Source: Vibrio penaeicida
GTDB lineage: Bacteria; Pseudomonadota; Gammaproteobacteria; Enterobacterales; Vibrionaceae
Direction of reading: 5' to 3'
NCBI RefSeq assembly: GCF_030689305.1
Contig: NZ_JAUYVM010000016.1
Coordinates: forward strand, 81,321 to 145,320
DNA length: 64,000 nt
Part shown: one piece after another, positions 59,573 to 64,000 of the stretch
How positions within the stretch are numbered: the stretch's first letter is position 1
Layout: each line of letters opens with the position of its first letter
Notes under the pieces: model-generated
What the model was told of the DNA's origin: nothing
The model's input: only the letters and a program-made list of their open reading frames with translations
Database searches by the model: none
Position numbers and translations under genes: made by a program

Positions 59573-61302
59573 AAACTATCTCCTTGTTTATTTTTGTGCA
59601 TCACTGCTTGTGTCTTGTCTTCAGACTTTAAGTAGTCTTCGGCAAGGTGAACGCGTATACCATTTGCCGACAGCTCAAGCCGCTGTGCGGGAATGGTGCC
59701 TAAATCTGTCATGACATCAGTAATGTCATGCAATGGAGCAATCAGGTAATTTTCTTCCGCACCCATCTGGCTGGCTTCGCCTAAAACCAGCGTTTGATGC
59801 GAACGGGCAATGGCGGTTTTGGCTACAACTGAGCATGCTTCGTCGTTCATGCTGATGCCAAACTTTGATGAAATGCCATCCACGGAAAGAAAGGTTTTGT
59901 CGACTCGAATTTGTTCTAATGTTGAAAAGCAAGCAGAGCCTGTCAGTGCGCGCTGACCAGACAAAAGCTCTCCACCTGTTAAGATGATCCGAAAGTCGTG
60001 TTTGTATTGTTGGAAAAATTCAAAGGCATCCAGAGAGTTGGTCACAATGGTGTGTTTGCCAGCTGCCTCAATCAAAGCTGAAGCCAAAGGCATGGCGAAA
60101 ACACCGTGATTAATGAATATTTTGCTTTCACGCTTGAGTACCTTCACTGCCATTTGGGCAATGCGTTCTCGAGCATGATTCACTTCTTTGTGAAATTGGA
60201 TCTCAGGGGGTTGGATTTCACATTGTAGCCCTAAGCATTGGCATTCTGATTCCAAGCTTTTCGCCAGCTTTCGGTACCAGTTGTGATCGATAAAGTGCGG
60301 CACAAACATGATTCTTGCTGAGGTTAAGCTGCTTTTGTCTACAGAAAAGTCGCTACCGGCCAACTCGGATAGGCTTTGCTTTAAAACCCAGTGATCATTT
60401 TGCCGCGTAAAATGAGTATGCACATCTTGCCTTGTCAAAATATCAAAAGGGGTCAATACTGGCTGGGGAACAACGCCGCTAACCAACTTGGCAACCGTGT
60501 GTGCCGCCATGTAGCCAACCAATTCTGGATATAAAGCGACACATGCGTGAAGTCGGTTGCCGTAAGTGAGTTCGTCCAGTAAATCATCACCTTCTAATCC
60601 GATCGAATAGGCGTAAATATCATGCCGACCTTTTGTGGCTTCTAACCCTGCAAGAATCGAGTGGTCATTCACGCCGAACAAAACATTGATATCCGGATGC
60701 GTTGTGAGCGCATCTTGTATTTGTCGCAGTGCGGTTCTGTAATGCCCAAACCCATCAATCGATAGCATCTGGAGTTCACCTAAGTAAAATTGGTTAAAAC
60801 CCCGTAAAAACCCTTTTGTTCTTTGTTGTGCGTTAGGGAGTTGTGCATGATTAATGAGTAGAACATTTGCGCACTTCACCTCATCACGATTGAGCTGACT
60901 AGCGGCAAATTTTCCTAGTTGATAACCGGCTTCTAAATTATCCGGACCAATATAAGTGCATTGAGAATCGGGAGCCGATTCAGACAAGACAGGAAGCCCG
61001 TTTGCTAATGCTCGTTGCTTGAGCAAATCGCCCCATGGTTCATGGATAGGAGGAAGGATCAGTGCATCGACTTCATCAAGCCCGATATTTTCTTGGGGGA
61101 GTGGAGGAGGCGCTATGTTTTTAACGGCATGAACAGCGCCATGAGAGCGTTCCAGTTTTCCACTTTTTGCCAGCCGTGCGACGTCTCTTCGAATAGTGAC
61201 GTTGGCTACTTGTGGAAACTCCTGAGCAAGCTGCGCAATAGAGACGTTTCTACGGTTCTCTAGCACGTTCAATATAGCTTGTTCACGGAGCCTTTGGTTC
61301 AT
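59569..61302 (-). CDS. Three-domain transcriptional regulator: DeoR helix-turn-helix, periplasmic-binding-protein-like domain, DeoR C-terminal sensor
   Basis: A 577-residue protein with no signal peptide. Residues 1-60 are a DeoR winged helix (REQAILNVLENRRNVSIAQL, then VANVTIRRDVARLAKSGKL). Residues about 75-310 resemble a LacI/RbsB-type sugar-binding domain (VDALILPPI, TYIGPDNLEAGYQLGKFAA, RTKGFLRGFNQ, INVLFGVNDHSILAGLEA). Residues about 345-550 match the DeoR C-terminal sensor (IFINHGVFAMPLASAL, TIVTNSLDAFEFF, RIILTGGELLSGQRALTGSA, DKTFLSVDGISSKFGIS). Normal DeoR proteins are about 250 residues, so two effector domains appear joined. First gene of the operon; three TGATCA-type sites lie upstream. 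Single ORF with no frameshift seen. Predicted to sense two ligands, perhaps a sugar and a phosphorylated or CoA-linked intermediate; that is inference. Confidence 0.85.
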   Translation of the reverse strand: MNQRLREQAILNVLENRRNVSIAQLAQEFPQVANVTIRRDVARLAKSGKLERSHGAVHAVKNIAPPPLPQENIGLDEVDALILPPIHEPWGDLLKQRALANGLPVLSESAPDSQCTYIGPDNLEAGYQLGKFAASQLNRDEVKCANVLLINHAQLPNAQQRTKGFLRGFNQFYLGELQMLSIDGFGHYRTALRQIQDALTTHPDINVLFGVNDHSILAGLEATKGRHDIYAYSIGLEGDDLLDELTYGNRLHACVALYPELVGYMAAHTVAKLVSGVVPQPVLTPFDILTRQDVHTHFTRQNDHWVLKQSLSELAGSDFSVDKSSLTSARIMFVPHFIDHNWYRKLAKSLESECQCLGLQCEIQPPEIQFHKEVNHARERIAQMAVKVLKRESKIFINHGVFAMPLASALIEAAGKHTIVTNSLDAFEFFQQYKHDFRIILTGGELLSGQRALTGSACFSTLEQIRVDKTFLSVDGISSKFGISMNDEACSVVAKTAIARSHQTLVLGEASQMGAEENYLIAPLHDITDVMTDLGTIPAQRLELSANGIRVHLAEDYLKSEDKTQAVMHKNKQGDSL

Positions 61303-61355
61303 AATGAGTGATCCACTGGATTAACAATATTCACCATTATCTGTATAAATCAATC

Positions 61356-61430
61356 CAAATGATCAAATTATTCACCTATAAATTACAAAATTATCATAAA
61401 TGATCATTTGTGCTCTTAATTGATCTTAAA
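61356..61430. promoter_or_regulatory. Three TGATCA-centred sites upstream of the catabolic operon, candidate operators
   Basis: CAAATGATCAAATT at 61356-61369, the perfect palindrome AAATGATCATTT at 61398-61409 and TTAATTGATCTTAAA at 61416-61430. Core starts are 41 and 20 bases apart, close to four and two helical turns, so all would face the same side of the DNA. TATTCACC also occurs twice (near 61329 and 61369). They lie between the divergent regulator gene and ubiF. No single promoter could be fixed with confidence. Confidence 0.5.
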
Positions 61431-61523
61431 GAGTGACCTGATACTTGTTCTTATCGTGGACGGCTTGTCCAATAGAGCAGTAAACTAAGCGCTTCTGGCA
61501 CAAAGTGGCTATTTGGGAAAGGT

Positions 61524-62675
61524 ATGAAAAAGTTTGATATTGCCGTGATTGGTGGGGGAATGGTTGGTGCTGCTGTGGCGGTGGGGTTTGCCAAACAAGG
61601 GAAAGAGGTATTGGTTGTTGAACATCATCAGCCCGAAGCTTACGACTCTAACCAGCCAATGGATTTGCGCGTATCTGCAATTTCTCAATCCTCAGTGAAC
61701 TTTCTCGAAGAACTTGGTGCTTGGAATGCTATCGAAAGCACACGTGTATGCCCATACAAACGCCTTGAAACATGGGATATGCCAGAATGCCGCACACGAT
61801 TTCATTCCGACGAACTCAACCTTGAGCAACTGGGCTTCATTATAGAGAACCGTATGGTGCAGTTGGGGTTGTGGGATGCGATGGCTAAACTAAGTAACAT
61901 CACGTTAAAGTGCCCAGATACGTTAGAGACGATAGAAGATAATTTGGATTCTAGGTTCATTCGTTTAGCCAGTGGGGAAGAGTATCAAGCGACATGGGTG
62001 ATTGGAGCCGATGGAGCGAATTCGAAGGTGAGAGATATAGCTCAGATAGGTGTTACCGCTTGGGATTACCGCCAGCATTGCATGTTGGTTAATGTCGCAA
62101 CAGATAAGCCTCAGCAAGATATTACTTGGCAGCAATTTACCTCGTCTGGACCTCGTTCGTTCTTGCCTCTACCGGGGCATCAGGGTTCGGTCGTTTGGTA
62201 TGACTCACCACAAAAAATACGCTCTCTACTTGCGATGAATCATACTCAGCTGGCAACGACCATCATGGATGAATTCCCAGCTGAACTCGGCGAAATAACG
62301 GTAGGGCAAGCCGGCGCTTTTCCGCTTACGAGACGTCATGCACAGCGCTACCATCAAAAAGGCTGTGTGTTAGTGGGAGACGCTGCCCACACTATTAATC
62401 CTTTAGCGGGACAGGGCGTTAATTTAGGATTCAAAGATGTAAAAGCGCTGCTAGAACAAAGTGATTCTATGGGCTTGACGGAACAAGCTTTGGAGCAATA
62501 CCAATCGATTCGCAAGCGCGACAACCTTCTAATGCAAACGGGGATGGATGTATTTTACAAAGTCTTTAAGGACACATTCCCCCCCATCGCATTTGCACGA
62601 AACGCAGCATTGAAACTCGCAGAGCACTCCGGTCCTATTAAGCAACAAGTTCTGCGCTATGCACTCGGTTTATAG
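61524..62675 (+). CDS. ubiF: 3-demethoxyubiquinol 3-hydroxylase UbiF
   Basis: FAD monooxygenase for a late ring hydroxylation in ubiquinone synthesis. The 383 residues have the FAD dinucleotide-binding VIGGGMVGAAVAVGFA at the start, VIGADGANSKVR near residue 155 and the second FAD motif VLVGDAAHTINPLAGQGVNLG near residue 286. Segments such as WQQFTSSGPRSFLPL and the C-terminal QVLRYALGL match E. coli UbiF rather than UbiH or VisC. In E. coli ubiF directly neighbours miaB, in agreement with its place here apart from the inserted operon. Confidence 0.93.
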   Translation: MKKFDIAVIGGGMVGAAVAVGFAKQGKEVLVVEHHQPEAYDSNQPMDLRVSAISQSSVNFLEELGAWNAIESTRVCPYKRLETWDMPECRTRFHSDELNLEQLGFIIENRMVQLGLWDAMAKLSNITLKCPDTLETIEDNLDSRFIRLASGEEYQATWVIGADGANSKVRDIAQIGVTAWDYRQHCMLVNVATDKPQQDITWQQFTSSGPRSFLPLPGHQGSVVWYDSPQKIRSLLAMNHTQLATTIMDEFPAELGEITVGQAGAFPLTRRHAQRYHQKGCVLVGDAAHTINPLAGQGVNLGFKDVKALLEQSDSMGLTEQALEQYQSIRKRDNLLMQTGMDVFYKVFKDTFPPIAFARNAALKLAEHSGPIKQQVLRYALGL

Positions 62676-62702
62676 CGCAATGTTCACACGCTTAAACGTA
62701 GG

Positions 62703-63752
62703 CTAAAAGAACTGCACACATACGGGGTTACCAGTCGAGATGCTGTACCCCGTTTCTTGTAATGTCCCGTTTTCTTCATTGCGGCGATAAGACACCAAAT
62801 TGTTCGTATCTTGGTTTGCGACAACTAACCATTTTCCGTTTGGCGTCAGGTTAAAATCCCGAGGGTTTAACCCACCTGATGATATGGTTTGAACAACGGT
62901 CAAATCACCGGAGACTTCCACCTTTAAGCAGGCGATAGAAGATTGCTGTCTGCCTGAAACATAGACAAACTTCTCATCGGGAGATAAACGTATCGCTGCA
63001 GCAGCACCACCTTCATTGTGTTTTACAAATGGGGAAATGGTTGATGCTATTTCCCAAATGTCGTTTTCATTCTTTTTAAGAACCAAAACTTCTTCAGACA
63101 ACTCGCAAAGTACATAAGCTTTGAGCTCATCTTGTGAGAAAACCAAGTGGCGAGGGCCACTACCTGGTAGTGTTTGAACGTGCTGAACTTCAGATTCGTT
63201 GATGAGGGTATTGGATATAGGATAAAAGCTCACTCGGTCGGTACCGAGGTCTACCGTGACTAATTCATTGGTTTGTTTAAAAAAACATGCAAAGTGAGCG
63301 TGAGGTCCTTCCTGCCTATCAGTATTTGGACCATTCCCAGCATGTTGGATGGTGTGTATGTGTTCTAGCCGATCACTGCTGAGCGAGAATACACTGAAAT
63401 TGCCAGTGCCATAATTAGACGTCACCGCCAATGTTTGATCTGAGTTTACTGCAACGTGGCAAGGGTAATCACCATCAACCGGATTACTATCGAGTAGGCT
63501 CAGCTGGTGGTTTTTTATATTGTGCACTGACAAGCCAGCCCCTTTTCCATTGGCAAACTCATTAATTGCGAAAACTCGCCCATCCTGAGAGGTCAAATAA
63601 GCGGGATTTTGCTCATCAGATATCAGCGCAAGTTTGTCGAAAGCGCCTGTTTCTAAATTCATATGGACAGAGGAAATACCTTTTCCTTCCCCCGTCATGG
63701 CTCCAATGGATTGAGTGTAGCTACCGATAAGAATCTTTTGATGATTTGCCAT
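62703..63752 (-). CDS. Lactonase-family seven-bladed beta-propeller protein
   Basis: A 349-residue protein of the Lactonase_7 family, which includes the YbhE-type 6-phosphogluconolactonase of E. coli. Repeated blade motifs are visible, for example YPCHVAVNSDQTLAVTSNYG, GPHAHFACF (conserved His pair), GPRHLVFSQDELKAYVL and LNPRDFNLTPNGKWLVVANQ. No signal peptide, so cytoplasmic. Hydrolysis of a sugar lactone is likely; whether it is Pgl or serves another sugar-acid path, such as the neighbouring SDR, is open. Convergent with ubiF, 27 bases apart. Confidence 0.8.
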   Translation of the reverse strand: MANHQKILIGSYTQSIGAMTGEGKGISSVHMNLETGAFDKLALISDEQNPAYLTSQDGRVFAINEFANGKGAGLSVHNIKNHQLSLLDSNPVDGDYPCHVAVNSDQTLAVTSNYGTGNFSVFSLSSDRLEHIHTIQHAGNGPNTDRQEGPHAHFACFFKQTNELVTVDLGTDRVSFYPISNTLINESEVQHVQTLPGSGPRHLVFSQDELKAYVLCELSEEVLVLKKNENDIWEIASTISPFVKHNEGGAAAAIRLSPDEKFVYVSGRQQSSIACLKVEVSGDLTVVQTISSGGLNPRDFNLTPNGKWLVVANQDTNNLVSYRRNEENGTLQETGYSISTGNPVCVQFF

Positions 63753-63901
63753 TTTGAGTTGCCTTCGCTGCTTTAATTTATGCAGCCATGATCAGTATGA
63801 TTGGGGATGAAACGCAACTGAAAGCGGAATTCATAGAGAAAGAATGAGAATCAGAACAAAGATTTGATGATGTGAGTCAGAAATGATCATGCAGAAAATA
63901 G

Positions 63902-63926
63902 AAAACCCACCAAAAGGTGGGTTTCT
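63902..63926 (-). terminator. Terminator of the tRNA transcript
   Basis: Read leftward, AAACCCACC, TTTT loop, GGTGGGTTTT then TCTATTTTC, just after the CCA end of the tRNA. Confidence 0.85.
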
Positions 63927-63932
63927 AAATAA

Positions 63933-64000
63933 TGGTGCGGAAGGAGAGACTTGAACTCTCACACCTTGCGGCGCCAGAACCTAAATCTGGTGCGTCTACC
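63933..64000 (-). tRNA. leuW: tRNA-Leu (anticodon UAG), 5' part cut by window
   Basis: Read leftward from the window edge: GGTAGACGCACCAGATTTAG gives the D-arm end and the anticodon stem CCAGA with loop TTTAGGT and anticodon TAG, then the long variable arm typical of tRNA-Leu, the T loop GTTCAAGTC and the acceptor ending TTCCGC with an encoded CCA. About 18 bases at the 5' end lie past the window. In E. coli the leuW tRNA cluster follows ubiF, in agreement with its place here. Confidence 0.93.

Noticed and set aside
63933..64000. tRNA-associated integrated element
   Set aside because: No integrase gene or attachment-site duplication was seen next to the tRNA; synteny with E. coli leuW explains its place.

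Overview
The window is chromosomal DNA of a gamma-proteobacterium, almost certainly a Vibrio or close relative. The grounds are the Vibrio-type sialic acid cluster (nagA-nanK-nanE divergent from siaPQM-nanA-nanR), an FMN-riboswitch-controlled ribB, and the enterobacterial-like housekeeping runs lipA-lipB-ybeD-dacA-rlpA-mrdB-mrdA-rlmH-rsfS-holA-lptE-leuS and lnt-corC-ybeY-ybeZ-miaB, followed further on by ubiF and a leuW-type tRNA. No phage, insertion sequence, integron or CRISPR array was seen.

Layout. 1-4253: a leftward acid-sugar operon (PdxA-type dehydrogenase, enolase-superfamily dehydratase, FAH-fold GguC/AraD1 protein, ketoglutarate semialdehyde dehydrogenase) that looks like a Weimberg-type route to 2-oxoglutarate, with an inverted-repeat operator over its promoter. 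4377-6203: a small glycine-zipper lipoprotein, a 3 x 30-bp tandem repeat, and ribB with its FMN riboswitch. 6244-14794: sialic acid uptake and breakdown, including an additional, divergent N-acetylneuraminate-lyase-like gene after nanA. 14942-17661: metNIQ methionine importer under tandem met boxes. 17826-18803: gmhB and a probable MliC-like lipoprotein. 18836-23229: treR-treB-treC with two TreR-like palindromes. 23251-27301: YitT membrane protein, glyA with a PurR box, and a DAACS symporter whose binding-site residues predict a neutral substrate. 27362-31261: dnaK-dnaJ with two sigma-32-like promoters, then a small lipoprotein. 31422-50389: a long, mostly leftward housekeeping block for lipoate, cell wall, ribosome maturation, LPS transport, lipoprotein acylation and tRNA modification.

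50510-61302 is the most unusual part: a tightly packed ten-gene leftward operon between miaB and ubiF, which are adjacent in E. coli. It encodes an ABC carbohydrate importer (binding protein, two permeases, ATPase), a mutarotase-like protein, an SDR dehydrogenase, an enoyl-CoA hydratase, a family III CoA-transferase, a solute-binding-protein-like protein with no signal peptide, and a 577-residue regulator that appears to fuse a DeoR winged helix, a periplasmic-binding-protein-like domain and a second, DeoR-type sensor domain. Together they suggest import of a carbohydrate-like compound that is oxidised and then processed as a CoA thioester; I cannot name the substrate. Three TGATCA-type sites lie upstream of the regulator. 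61524-64000: ubiF, a lactonase-family beta-propeller protein and a tRNA-Leu(UAG) cut by the window edge.

All family assignments come from reading the translated proteins and motifs by eye; no database search was run.
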